Counted from the stretch's first letter, positions 30,362-40,155 are shown. The stretch is DNA of 42,366 bases from Eubacteriales bacterium (GCA_029974035.1 JARKQG010000088.1:1-42366), one strand, 5' to 3'. Notes: generated from the letters alone by a model not told the origin. Translations and numbers: made by a program.

Positions 30362-31680
30362 TGGATGGGATGATTCGCAAGTTTGGCGTTGGTACGCCGG
30401 CATATCCATGGGATCTCGTCGAGCATGGCGCGGAGAATTTTCTGGATTTGGCGATTGATCGAATTGGCGCCAACAGCGTCTTTACGCCGGTCAGCTACTA
30501 CATGGAGGAAGTATCCGCGTTCTGGTGGGGCGGCGTAATGGCCGGGAATGAAAAGCTGCGCCGCTATTTTCCGGAGGACGGGCGGCTGTACATCGAACCG
30601 GACGAACGGTTTTACGCAAATTTGCGCGTGAAACCCGTTCGAACGAAAGACCCGCTGCTCAAGGACTTTGACAATCTGGCGGCTTTGGAAAAGCCCTGCC
30701 GGGATCGCGGCATGAAGTTTGACGCCTGGCTTCCGATGTTCAAAAACCCTTTTATGGCGCGGGAGAACCCCGATTTGACCCCCGTGGACATCTTTGGCGG
30801 ACGGCAAAAACACGGCCTTTGCCCCAACAACCCCAACGTCAGGGCCTACTTCCGCGCGCTGGTTTCGAATATCGTCACGAAGTACAATGTCAGCGGGCTC
30901 GGCCTGGACAAGTTTGGCATCGAGTATTGGGCGGGCGGGCCGCTGGGTGAAGGCTGGTATACAAGCGACGAGGGCGGACACCGGTGGGCCGCCGATATCG
31001 ACCCCGAGTTCCTGCTCCTGCAAAGCCCCTGCTTCTGCCCGCACTGCGAAAAGCGGGCGCGCGCCTGGGGGTATGACTGGGACGCCATTAAGCGGACCGT
31101 CGAACGCCTGGCAAGCGCGTTTCTGAAGCGTGATCCCTCCGTCGTATTCGAACTGAGCAAGCGCGGCCACTTCGAAGGGGAATCCGGCATCACGCGCCTG
31201 CTGCTCGAAGAGGAGGACGTTTACGAGTGGATGCAGTTCAAGATCCGCACGATGGCGGAAACCGCAAAGGAGCTTCGAGCGCTGATCCGCTCCATTAAGC
31301 CGGAGGTGCGCATGACCATTGCGCTTGATCCGCCGGATCGCCCGAATTTTCAGCGCTTCCGCCACTATGGCTGGATGTACGGCAGTTCCTACAAACATCT
31401 GGCGCCCTATGCGGATTCCATCGGCATCGCGTCGGGCTGGTCAATCGAGGAGAAGTACTACTCGGGCTGCAAGGCCATCGAAGCCATCAACGGCGTCTGC
31501 GCCTGCAACGAAGACGTGCACGCAGTCTCGCCCGCCAGCCCCGAACACGTCGTCAAACAAATCCAAACCTATCAAAAGCTCGGCTTCAAGGGCTTTGTCA
31601 TCTTCGGACTTACCTGGGCGCCGCCGGAAAACCTGAAGGCGGCCAAGAACGAGCTGCTGAGAATTGAGCGAGGCATGTAG
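30361..31680 (+). CDS. Uncharacterised TIM-barrel, glycoside-hydrolase-like protein
   Basis: A 439-residue cytoplasmic protein with no signal peptide. Its pattern is that of putative glycosidase barrels: CPNNPNVRAYFRALVSNIV then SGLGLDKFGIEYW (a strand ending in a candidate acidic residue), CFCPHCEKRARAWG, RMTIALDPPD and KGFVIFGLTWAPPENL at the end. Asp and Glu residues near strand ends (DKFGIE, EEKYYSG, NEDVHAV) could be catalytic but I cannot assign them to a numbered family. Starts at an ATG overlapping the SDR stop with GGAGGGGG upstream. As the last gene of the operon it is the likely hydrolase or isomerase for the imported substrate; this is inference. Confidence 0.7.
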   Translation: MDGMIRKFGVGTPAYPWDLVEHGAENFLDLAIDRIGANSVFTPVSYYMEEVSAFWWGGVMAGNEKLRRYFPEDGRLYIEPDERFYANLRVKPVRTKDPLLKDFDNLAALEKPCRDRGMKFDAWLPMFKNPFMARENPDLTPVDIFGGRQKHGLCPNNPNVRAYFRALVSNIVTKYNVSGLGLDKFGIEYWAGGPLGEGWYTSDEGGHRWAADIDPEFLLLQSPCFCPHCEKRARAWGYDWDAIKRTVERLASAFLKRDPSVVFELSKRGHFEGESGITRLLLEEEDVYEWMQFKIRTMAETAKELRALIRSIKPEVRMTIALDPPDRPNFQRFRHYGWMYGSSYKHLAPYADSIGIASGWSIEEKYYSGCKAIEAINGVCACNEDVHAVSPASPEHVVKQIQTYQKLGFKGFVIFGLTWAPPENLKAAKNELLRIERGM

Positions 31681-31686
31681 TGCGCC

Positions 31687-31719
31687 ATCAAGACCACCAG
31701 CTTAGCGGGTGGTCTTGAT
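31687..31719. terminator. Bidirectional terminator-like stem between the operon and the c-di-GMP genes
   Basis: A perfect 12-bp inverted repeat (31687-31698 with 31708-31719, nine-base loop) followed by TTATG on the plus strand. It lies between convergent genes. Confidence 0.65.
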
Positions 31720-31775
31720 TTATGCGGCCAGCCCGCGCGTCAGTCTCCCGGATGAATTTCATCGTAAAAGACGCA

Positions 31776-33371
31776 TCAGCTCTTCCCGTCGCTCTTGGCC
31801 TGGTACATGGCGTGGTCCGCCATGCGCAGCAGGGCATCCGGTTCCCGCGCGTCCGTCGGAAAGAGCGCCACGCCGATGCTGGCGGTCACGCGCATCCGGT
31901 GGCCCAGAAGAAAGATGGGCTCGCCCACCGCCGCAAGCATCCGCTTCGCCGCGTTCATGCAATCGGCGCGATTGGTCACCCCGTCCAGGATGGCCACGAA
32001 TTCATCGCCCCCCAAGCGGGCCAGCGTTTCCCCTTTGCGCATGCTCCGCACCATGTTCTCCGAAACGATCCGGAGAAAATCATCTCCCACGGTGTGGCCG
32101 TAGGTGTCGTTGATCGCCTTGAACCCGTCCAGATCGATGTAGAAAATGGCGATTTGCTCGCGGACCGACCGGCGCTGTTTGATTGCCATGCCGATGCGGT
32201 CATTCAGCAGGTTCCGATTGGGCAGCCCGGTGAGGGCGTCAAAGTAGGCCGCTCTTTTCAGGGCTTCCTCCTGGGCCTTGATCAGCGTCAGATCCGTAAA
32301 GGAGATGATGTAGTTTACGGGCCGCTCTCCGACGCCCTTCACCGCGTTGGCTTTGACGATGTTGGGAATCACCTGACCGTTCTTTTTCCTGTTGAGCATT
32401 TCGCCGGTCCAGCTGCCCTTTTCGTATAGTTCCGCCCAGATCGCCCGGTCGCACGCCGGGTCCTGCGCCTCGGCGTGGATTTCGCGGGGGAGTTTGCCGA
32501 GCAATTCCTCGGCCGAGTAGCCGAAGGTGTCGAGGAACGCGTCATTGGCCCGGATGATCCTCCTGTCCGCGTCCGTGACCAGCATGGGCTCCGACGCGTT
32601 GGTAAAGACGCTGGCGGCCAGCTGGAGCTGTCGGGCGATCTTCCGCTCCGAAATGTCGATATCCAGGCAAAAAAGCTGCGGCTCGGTACCCGGCCACTGG
32701 AGCAGGGCATGGCTGGAAAACACGTCCACCAGGGTGCCGTCCTTGCGCATGAGCTGAAACTCCGCCGCGGGTTCCGGAACCCCCTGCGCCACCATGCGCG
32801 CGATGGAATCCTCCACCTGTCTATGCATGTCGGGCGGAATGATCAGGTCCAGCAGGCTCTTTCCGACGGCTTCCTGCTGCGTATAGCCGTAGAGCTGCTC
32901 CGACGCCTTGTTCCAATAGAAGGTCGTCCCGTCCATAGTGTAGCCCTGCACGGAAACGGAGGGGATGTCGCTGAGCAGCCGCTGGAATGTGTCCTCGCCC
33001 TCCTGCTGCCGAAGGGGCGGGCGCTCCTCCGCGAGGTCCTTCAGGATCAGCAGCAGCCGGACGGATGAATTCCGGTCCAGCGCCAGGGCGCGCACCTCCA
33101 TCTTCCGGGTTTCGTCCGACGCCGTCCGATATGCCGATGGAAAGCCGCACTCGCCCCGGGCGAGACAGTCGCGAATCAGCGCGTCCGCAGCGCCCTGCGC
33201 CCCGGTCAGCAGCGCCTCGATGGGCAGACCCGGATAATGCTCCGCGGGATAGCCGAAGAGCCGGGCGGCCGCTTTGTTGACTTCCACGATGGACCCTTGA
33301 GCGGGGTCCACCAGGCACACGGGTATTTCGGACCTGCGAAAAACCCCCATAAAGGTGCTCGATTCGCTCAT
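31776..33371 (-). CDS. PAS-PAS-PAS-GGDEF diguanylate cyclase
   Basis: A 531-residue cytoplasmic sensor protein without membrane segments. Three PAS-like domains (about 5-120, 125-245, 255-370; e.g. FYWNKASEQLYGYTQQEAVG and RRIIRANDAFLDTFGYSAEE) precede a GGDEF domain (about 372-531) with DALTGLPNRN, IDLDGFKAINDTYGH and the intact active motif RLGGDEF near 454. The inhibitory I-site position reads RKGE rather than RxxD, so product feedback inhibition is probably absent. The ATG at 33371 follows GAGGGGCGG. It begins 59 bases after the giant REC/EAL/GGDEF gene and is probably co-transcribed with it. Confidence 0.92.
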   Translation of the reverse strand: MSESSTFMGVFRRSEIPVCLVDPAQGSIVEVNKAAARLFGYPAEHYPGLPIEALLTGAQGAADALIRDCLARGECGFPSAYRTASDETRKMEVRALALDRNSSVRLLLILKDLAEERPPLRQQEGEDTFQRLLSDIPSVSVQGYTMDGTTFYWNKASEQLYGYTQQEAVGKSLLDLIIPPDMHRQVEDSIARMVAQGVPEPAAEFQLMRKDGTLVDVFSSHALLQWPGTEPQLFCLDIDISERKIARQLQLAASVFTNASEPMLVTDADRRIIRANDAFLDTFGYSAEELLGKLPREIHAEAQDPACDRAIWAELYEKGSWTGEMLNRKKNGQVIPNIVKANAVKGVGERPVNYIISFTDLTLIKAQEEALKRAAYFDALTGLPNRNLLNDRIGMAIKQRRSVREQIAIFYIDLDGFKAINDTYGHTVGDDFLRIVSENMVRSMRKGETLARLGGDEFVAILDGVTNRADCMNAAKRMLAAVGEPIFLLGHRMRVTASIGVALFPTDAREPDALLRMADHAMYQAKSDGKS

Positions 33372-33430
33372 ATCCGCCCCTCATCTTTCGCGTATGTGCG
33401 CGGTACGGGCGTGCATTGGGCCAGAATCTC

Positions 33431-36400
33431 CTACGGGGCGTCCGGCTGGTGTGCCGCCATGCCCTCGGCGTAGAAGGCGTAATTGTTCTTTCCCGCCCTT
33501 TTTACGTGGTAAAGGGCGATGTCGGCTTTCTGGTAGAGCGTTTCAAAGTCCCGCCCGTCCTCGGGGAAGACCGCGATGCCCACGCTGGCCGACAGGACGT
33601 CCGCGCGTTCGGCGGACGGCCGGAACAGCGCCAGGATCTGCTGCGCCTTTTTTTCGACGGCTTCCCCGTCGGGAGCATTCGCCAGAAACACCATAAATTC
33701 GTCCCCGCCGAGCCGGCAGATCAGGTCCTCCCGCCGCAGGATGGAGCGGAGCTGCCCGCCGACCCGGATCAGCGCCTGATCTCCGGCGATGTGGCCGAAG
33801 TGGTCGTTGACCCCCTTGAAGCCGTCCATGTCCAGCAGAAACAGCGCGCTGATCCGGCCCTGGGCGTCGCGCTTTATCAGGGCTTCCACGCGCTCCGTAA
33901 AGGCGCTCCGATTGTAAAGCCCCGTCAGCGGGTCCGTCTCGGCGCGGCTCTGCGTTCTCAGCTCCGCCCGCTTGCGCTCGTCGATGTCTTCAAACAGCAG
34001 ATAGGCCATGACGTCCGAGGAGCCGGGGTATTCCACCATCTCGGCGGTCACGCGCAGCCACCGCACGGTGTCCTGCGGCGCGATTTCGCGATACTCGAAA
34101 ACCACGGCCCGCCCCCCGGCGCGCAGCGCGTCGACAGAGAGCGCGGCGAGGCACTTCTCCCGGTCGTCCGCGTAGACGGCACCCCCGGCGTAGTGCCGGA
34201 CCCAGCCGCTGAAGGAGGGTGTGCCGGAGGGCGGAGGCGCGGCGCCGAGGAGGGCGCCTTCCTCGGCGTCAAGGGTGTCCCTGGCCAGGTTGACGCGAAG
34301 CAGCGTGTACGACGCCTCCGGCCGGTCGCTTAGGGACTGGGTCCACTTTTTGTAGATGGCCTCCCGCTCGATCTGCTCGGTCACCTCCCGGAAGGAGATG
34401 ATCGCCGAAACCGGCTTGCCGTCGTCGGAGAAGAGGGTGGAGAAGTTCGCCTCCATCCACTTCCACTGGCCGCCGACCTTGCGCTGATACCGCGCCATGC
34501 CGTCCTTTTCTCCGCGCATGATGCGCTCGTAAAACGCGACGTAGTTCTCCAGGGTGTCGGCGGAAATATCCCCTCCGTTCACCTGGCCGTAGGGCACGTC
34601 CTCGAGCACCGTCGGCAGATCGCACCGGTCCGCGTTTTTCAGCGTAATGGACAGCCGCCGGTCCCCGATGGTGTACCTGCCGATGGACACGTTGCTGTGC
34701 AATGTCGCCAGGCGGTATTCTTCCTCCCGCACGCGCAGCTGCTGTTCCACGTTTTTCTGCGCGGTGATATCGTACAACACCGCGTTAAAGCGCACCGCGC
34801 CGTTTCGCGTCCCGGCGGCGCCGGCGCTCATGCTGAACCATCGATTGCCGCCGTCCCGGGTGTGGCTGCGGAAGACGCATGTCGCGCTTCCCTCCACCCC
34901 TTGCAGCAGCGGGCGGAACGCCAGGTTGAAGGCGGGGCGGTCCGCCTCATGGACGAGCGCGAGCGGGTCCCCGGCGGTCAGCGCCGCGTATTCCTCCCGG
35001 CTGTACCCCAGGATGCGGAAGAGGCCGTCGTTGACGTACAGCGTGCGAATGCCGTCCGGCCCGTACTCAAACGTGGCCAGTCCGCCCCGGATGCTGTCGA
35101 TCAGGAGCCGGAGCTTCTCCTCCGACGCGCGGTGCTCCGTGATGTCCATCAAGGTGACGTAATACCACGCCTTTCCGGACTGATCGGTCACCCGAACCCC
35201 CTCGTTGCGGAACCAGCGGATGTGTCCGTCGGCCGCCTCGATGCGATAGGCGAGCTTTCCGATGCCGCCGGCATTCTCCTGCTCCGCGATTTCGCGCTCG
35301 ACGCGGTCGCGGTCCGGCGCATAGACCATTTCGCGGAAGCTGTTGCCAAACTTCTCGCGGAACCCGCTCTCGGAATAGCCCAGCCGCTCCATGAAGATGC
35401 GGCTGACGTAGGCAAATTCTCCCCGCTCGTCGGCGGAGTACTTGAACACGCCGCTGGGAATCACGTTGAGCAGCGTGTCCAGCTCGAAGGCCGCTTCGTA
35501 CAGCTGCGTGATGTCGCGGCGCACGCCGAGGATGCCCAGGATGTCGCCGTCCGCGCCCCGAAGCGGATATTTGGCGATCATGAAGTGCTGGGACGGCGCC
35601 TGCTCCGCGGGGCCGGACTGCTCCATATCGATGAAGATCTCGCCGGTCTTGAGGATTCTGCGCTCGTCCCGCGCGTACTGCTCCGCCCGCGTCCGGTCCA
35701 TGATCTCGTGATCGGTCTTTCCGATCAGCGCGCTGTCGCTTTCAAAGCCCAGGTTCCTGACGGCGTCGTCGCTGGCGCAAAGGTAGCGCAGGTCCCTGTC
35801 CTTCACAAAGGTGCACTCAAAGGAGGAGGTGATCGCGGCCGCCAGCGCGGCGGGCATGGGTTTGCGGTCCGGCGCGGCGGCGCCGGCCAGCGGGGTGTAC
35901 AGGGCGTAGAACAGGTACTTCCCGTCCCCCTGATCGGCAATTTTCGCGGCAATGTGCATAAGCCTGTAATCGCCCTTGCCGTACAGCACGCGGGCGTCGC
36001 AGGAAAAATCGCGGCGCTGCCGGATCGACGCGTCGAGCTCCCGCATGATGGCCGGAAGGTCCTCGGGATGCACGGCCTTCAAAAAGGACGCGGCCCCGTG
36101 CCGGACGGGCTTGCGCCCGACCAGCTCCCAATACCGCTTGTTTAGGTAGATGGCGGAGAGCCTTTTGCCGTCGTACGCATAGAGCGCCGCGCCGCCGGGC
36201 AGGTTGTCCATCAGATCCCGCCGCCGCGCCTCCACCCTGTCGCGCTCCGTGGTGCCGGAGTAATAGCCGTTGAGGTTGAGGTTGCCGTCCGCGTCCTCCG
36301 TCACGCGGTAGAACACCCGCATGGGCGCATATCCGCCGTCGCCGCGCGCCAGACGAATGCGCAGCGTCACGGTGCTCCGTTTGTCGATGGCCTCCCGAAG

Positions 36401-39400
36401 GATGGCGCGCACCGCCTCCGCGTCGTCCGGATGCACCCCGGAATAGGCGTCGTCGCCGTACAGCGCCATGGCCTGCCGGCGCGTCATTCCGCACAGGCGG
36501 CAGAATTCGTCGTTCAAAAACACCGGGACGATGCCCGAGGCCGTGATCCGCATCTTCGCGTAGCCTCCGGGCATGTCCTGCATCATCTGCTCCTGCTCCC
36601 TGGCGTGGCCGGCGAGCTTGGCCTCGTCGTCGCGCCTCGTCAGCAGGACGGCCACATAATCCCCCAGCGCAACAATCCGCCCGATGTGCGATTGGTTCCG
36701 CCGGGCGTTGTCAAGGCCGATGAAGCCGATGATCGCGCCCGCCCGGCGGAGCGGAACGGATACGACGGACTCAATGCCATGCGCCTGCAGGCGCGCCTTT
36801 TCCGGCCAGATCATCGGATACCGGTCAAAATCCCGGATGTACACGTAGTCCTGCCGCGCGAGGGCGTCCAGCCAGAAGGACAGCGAGGCCGCCGGGACAT
36901 TCCGCAGCGCGTCCATTTTGCTGGCGACGCCTTCGGCGCAGACTTCGTAGGTGTTGTGGGCCTCGCCGCGCTCCTCGTCCACCTCAAAGATGTACACGCG
37001 GTCTCCGGAAAAGAACTCCAGCAGCCTGCGGAGCATCCCGTTCACGCCTGCGCCCGGGTCCCGCTGCGCCAGAATCTCGTGCGCCATGTCGTTCAGGAAG
37101 CGGAAGTGGTCGGCCGCCTGCTTCTGCTCCGTGATGTCCACGAAGACGGAGATGTGCACCGGCCCTCCGACGCCTTCGATCTGACAGCTGGAACCGCTGC
37201 TGTGCACCCATATTTCGCTGCCGTCCCGCCGGCGCGCCCGGTATTCAATCCGCATGGGCTTGCCCGTCCGCTGGGTTTCGGCGACGGCCGCGCGCACGGC
37301 GGGCAGGTCATCCGGGTGAATGATGTCCAGAAGGCCGCGGGGCAGTTCGCGCTCAAACTGCTCCCGGGTGTAGCCAAACATCGCGTAGTGCTCGTTGTTG
37401 GCAAAGATATAGCGGATAACGCCGCCCTCGACGGTCACCGCCGCCACGCCGCCGTTGACGTTTTCAAGGATGGCCTGCATCTGCGCCGAGGTTTCGCGCT
37501 CCCGCCGCTCCAACAGGCGCTGCTCCGTGATGTCGTTGGCGACGCCCAGATGCACGGGCGCGGCGGTGCCGGGAAGCCGGATCACGGAGAGGTTTGCCTG
37601 CATCCAGCGCACGACGCCGTCCCGGCAGACGATGCGGTAGGAGACGGACATCGCGCGCGGCGCGTCGCTCGCCGAGCGCCCCGCCGCGATGACGGCGGCG
37701 CGGTCCTCCGGATGGAGCAGGTCAAAGAGGTTGACGCGCTCCGCCGCGTACTGCTCCTTGGTGTAGCCGATGATCTGGTAGAAGCGTTCGTTGGCAAACA
37801 GGATGCGGAGAACCCCGTCCTCCACAACCGTCGCCGTGACGCTCCCGTTCACGTTGTCCATGATGGCTGCCAGCTGCTCCGCGGCGGCCTGGCGTTCGCG
37901 CTCGGCCTCGTGCTCCTTTTCCACCGCCAGGTGCAGCGCCGTCACGTTTTCAACCATGCAGTAGATCAGCCGCCTGTTCTTGCTGGTGGCAATGACCTGG
38001 AGCGTCGCGCGCAGATAGGTCTTCTCTCCGCAGCCGGGCAGGCGGTGAAAGAGATATTCGGCGGTGTGCTCCTCCCCGGTTTCGACGGAATGCTGCAGGG
38101 CGCCAAACAGCACGCCTTTGCCCTCGTCGTCCAGGTACTCCACCCAGTCCACCTTCAGCGCGTCCGCAAGGGTCATGCCGGCGCTGCCGATCTCCCGCAC
38201 GCATTTGTCGTTGACCCGCAGGACCTCGACCCTCCCGTCGCGCTCCTCCATGATGCAGGCCCCGCCGATGAAGCTGTTGAAGATCAGGCTGTCCACGCTG
38301 CCCGGGTCCCAGAAGGCGTTGCTGTTGAGGTGCTTCACCGTCCGGAGGCTCTCCAGCCTGCGCTCCTTTTTTTCGCCGGCCGCAAACGCCTCGTATTCGG
38401 CCAGCGGCATGGGCCGGGCGTACAGATATCCCTGCACATAAAGGCAGCCGATGGACTTCAGAAAATCCGCCTGCGCCCTGGTTTCCACGCCCTCCGCGAT
38501 GACGGCCATGTCCAGCCACTTGGCCATGCGCACGACGGATTCCAGAATGTTGCCGCCCCGCTTTGAATCCTCGCTGTCCTCGAGAAAGCGCATATCCAGC
38601 TTCAGGATGCTGGCCGGCACGTCCTTGAGGACGTTGAGCGAGGAATACCCGCTGCCGAAATCGTCCAGTTCCACGGTGAAGCCAAAGGCCATCAGCCGCT
38701 TGATGACGGTCACGATCAGTTCGGTGGATTGGGTGAAGGCGGTTTCGGTCACCTCCAGGCGCAAAAGGTCGATGGGGATTGCGTACCGGCGGATCAGCCC
38801 GGTCAGCACGTCGAAGAAATCCGGCATCAGGACGTCATAGCGCGAGATGTTGACCGAAACGGGCAGCGGATTCCGGCCCTCATCCAGCCACCGCCTCAGA
38901 TGCCCGCAGACCTGCTCCCAGATGTATTTGTCCAATTCGTATATGAACCCGTTGCGCTCAAAGACCGGGATAAAATTGCCCGGCGGAACCAGCAGCCCGT
39001 CGCCGGGCCGCCGCCAGCGGACCAGCGCCTCCGCGCCGATGGTCGCGCCGGTGGCGTGGTTGTACTGCGGCTGAAACCATGTTTCAAACTGGCCCTCCCG
39101 GAGCGCGTCGTACATCTCGGTGACGATGCGCTGCTCGTGGAGCATCTGATCGCGCATGGACTTATGGTACATGGCAATGTACATGTCATAGCGGCCGTGG
39201 ATGGATTCCTGCGCCATCACCGCCCGGTCGTACAGGCTGCCCACGGGCAGGCTTACGTCGTCCACGATGCACCGGCCGATCCGGATCTTGATCTTCCGGT
39301 TGATGACCTCCGGCCGCTCGGCCTCCTGGTGGCAGCGCAGCACCGATTCCGAACCCATGAATTTAACCGGATAGAGCGCCGCGAACTTGTCCGCAGAGTA

Positions 39401-40027
39401 GCGGCAGCAGACGCCGCCCAGCGATTCCATGCAGCCGTGGAGCACTTGGCCCACGTGCCGGAGCACCGCGTCGCCCTTTTCCATGCCGTGCTGGTCGTTG
39501 ATCACTTTGAAGCTGTCGATGTTCAGGCAGGAGAGCACGTAGCGGCCGGGCTCGCGGTCCCGGATCATGCGCCCCGCCTCGGCGATGAACGCCTCCCGGT
39601 TGAGGAGCCCCGTCACCTTGTCCCGCCGGAGGGTCTTTACGCTTGCGACGGCTTCGCAAAGGCGCAGCGCGCCCTCGAGGGCGGAGCGCGCGGTCGCCGG
39701 ATTGTACGGCTTCGGCACAAAGGCGTTTGCGCCCAGCGCAAGCGCCCTGTCGCGCGCGGCCCCGTTCGCGGGGTCCGCCGTCACCAGGATGGGAATATGC
39801 GCGTAGCGGTCTTCGCCCCGCACCTTCTCCAGGGTTTCCAGCCCATCCCCGGCGGGCGCGGGGATATCCATAAACACCGCCGACACAAAGGCGCAGTTGT
39901 GTTCCAGTAATTTCAGTGCCTCCGCGCCGTTTTCGGCCTCAAGATAGCGGTATTCGCCCCCCAGGATGTTCTTTAATGCGGATCTGTTTTCTGCTCCCGG
40001 TTCGACGATCAGGATGACTCGATCCAT
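33431..40027 (-). CDS. Giant c-di-GMP signalling protein: REC-GGDEF(degenerate)-EAL-PASn-GAF-PASn-GGDEF
   Basis: A 2,198-residue soluble protein. A receiver domain (1-125) has Asp54, Thr83 and Lys106. A degenerate GGDEF domain (about 130-300) reads YSADKF near 209. A complete-looking EAL phosphodiesterase domain (about 305-555) has EALVRW, RLEVTET, ELDDFGSGYSS and EGVET. About three PAS modules follow to 960, a GAF domain (about 970-1130), then about six more PAS modules. The C-terminal GGDEF domain (about 2030-2190) has DPLTGLYNRS, RLGGDEF near 2107 and an upstream RRED I-site. It can therefore probably both make and degrade c-di-GMP. Start ATG 40027 with AAGGAGAA upstream; earlier starts lack a site and lie outside the REC fold. 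Confidence 0.93.
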   Translation of the reverse strand: MDRVILIVEPGAENRSALKNILGGEYRYLEAENGAEALKLLEHNCAFVSAVFMDIPAPAGDGLETLEKVRGEDRYAHIPILVTADPANGAARDRALALGANAFVPKPYNPATARSALEGALRLCEAVASVKTLRRDKVTGLLNREAFIAEAGRMIRDREPGRYVLSCLNIDSFKVINDQHGMEKGDAVLRHVGQVLHGCMESLGGVCCRYSADKFAALYPVKFMGSESVLRCHQEAERPEVINRKIKIRIGRCIVDDVSLPVGSLYDRAVMAQESIHGRYDMYIAMYHKSMRDQMLHEQRIVTEMYDALREGQFETWFQPQYNHATGATIGAEALVRWRRPGDGLLVPPGNFIPVFERNGFIYELDKYIWEQVCGHLRRWLDEGRNPLPVSVNISRYDVLMPDFFDVLTGLIRRYAIPIDLLRLEVTETAFTQSTELIVTVIKRLMAFGFTVELDDFGSGYSSLNVLKDVPASILKLDMRFLEDSEDSKRGGNILESVVRMAKWLDMAVIAEGVETRAQADFLKSIGCLYVQGYLYARPMPLAEYEAFAAGEKKERRLESLRTVKHLNSNAFWDPGSVDSLIFNSFIGGACIMEERDGRVEVLRVNDKCVREIGSAGMTLADALKVDWVEYLDDEGKGVLFGALQHSVETGEEHTAEYLFHRLPGCGEKTYLRATLQVIATSKNRRLIYCMVENVTALHLAVEKEHEAERERQAAAEQLAAIMDNVNGSVTATVVEDGVLRILFANERFYQIIGYTKEQYAAERVNLFDLLHPEDRAAVIAAGRSASDAPRAMSVSYRIVCRDGVVRWMQANLSVIRLPGTAAPVHLGVANDITEQRLLERRERETSAQMQAILENVNGGVAAVTVEGGVIRYIFANNEHYAMFGYTREQFERELPRGLLDIIHPDDLPAVRAAVAETQRTGKPMRIEYRARRRDGSEIWVHSSGSSCQIEGVGGPVHISVFVDITEQKQAADHFRFLNDMAHEILAQRDPGAGVNGMLRRLLEFFSGDRVYIFEVDEERGEAHNTYEVCAEGVASKMDALRNVPAASLSFWLDALARQDYVYIRDFDRYPMIWPEKARLQAHGIESVVSVPLRRAGAIIGFIGLDNARRNQSHIGRIVALGDYVAVLLTRRDDEAKLAGHAREQEQMMQDMPGGYAKMRITASGIVPVFLNDEFCRLCGMTRRQAMALYGDDAYSGVHPDDAEAVRAILREAIDKRSTVTLRIRLARGDGGYAPMRVFYRVTEDADGNLNLNGYYSGTTERDRVEARRRDLMDNLPGGAALYAYDGKRLSAIYLNKRYWELVGRKPVRHGAASFLKAVHPEDLPAIMRELDASIRQRRDFSCDARVLYGKGDYRLMHIAAKIADQGDGKYLFYALYTPLAGAAAPDRKPMPAALAAAITSSFECTFVKDRDLRYLCASDDAVRNLGFESDSALIGKTDHEIMDRTRAEQYARDERRILKTGEIFIDMEQSGPAEQAPSQHFMIAKYPLRGADGDILGILGVRRDITQLYEAAFELDTLLNVIPSGVFKYSADERGEFAYVSRIFMERLGYSESGFREKFGNSFREMVYAPDRDRVEREIAEQENAGGIGKLAYRIEAADGHIRWFRNEGVRVTDQSGKAWYYVTLMDITEHRASEEKLRLLIDSIRGGLATFEYGPDGIRTLYVNDGLFRILGYSREEYAALTAGDPLALVHEADRPAFNLAFRPLLQGVEGSATCVFRSHTRDGGNRWFSMSAGAAGTRNGAVRFNAVLYDITAQKNVEQQLRVREEEYRLATLHSNVSIGRYTIGDRRLSITLKNADRCDLPTVLEDVPYGQVNGGDISADTLENYVAFYERIMRGEKDGMARYQRKVGGQWKWMEANFSTLFSDDGKPVSAIISFREVTEQIEREAIYKKWTQSLSDRPEASYTLLRVNLARDTLDAEEGALLGAAPPPSGTPSFSGWVRHYAGGAVYADDREKCLAALSVDALRAGGRAVVFEYREIAPQDTVRWLRVTAEMVEYPGSSDVMAYLLFEDIDERKRAELRTQSRAETDPLTGLYNRSAFTERVEALIKRDAQGRISALFLLDMDGFKGVNDHFGHIAGDQALIRVGGQLRSILRREDLICRLGGDEFMVFLANAPDGEAVEKKAQQILALFRPSAERADVLSASVGIAVFPEDGRDFETLYQKADIALYHVKRAGKNNYAFYAEGMAAHQPDAP

Positions 40028-40098
40028 CAAGGCGTTCTCCTTCGGGCGCCGCGCCGCACGGACTGCCCTTTTCTCACAGACCCCGAACCCCACCAAAC

Positions 40099-40146
40099 AA
40101 AAACGGCAGGCCGGGCGCTTGAGTCCTGTCGCGTTACCTGCGGCGG
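40099..40146 (-). terminator. Hairpin with T run in the leader of the giant c-di-GMP gene
   Basis: On the minus strand GCAGG (within 40146-40137) can pair with CCTGC (40110-40106), enclosing a partly self-complementary 26-base region, followed by TTTTT (40103-40099). Located between the promoter and the gene. I could not match it to a known c-di-GMP or other riboswitch class; weak evidence for attenuation. Confidence 0.3.
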
Positions 40147-40155
40147 AATGTACTT

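Noticed and set aside
36431..38566. 711-codon plus-strand frame opposite the giant c-di-GMP gene
   Set aside because: Shadow frame; His/Val/Gly-rich translation without domains, while the minus strand encodes consecutive PAS/GAF modules.
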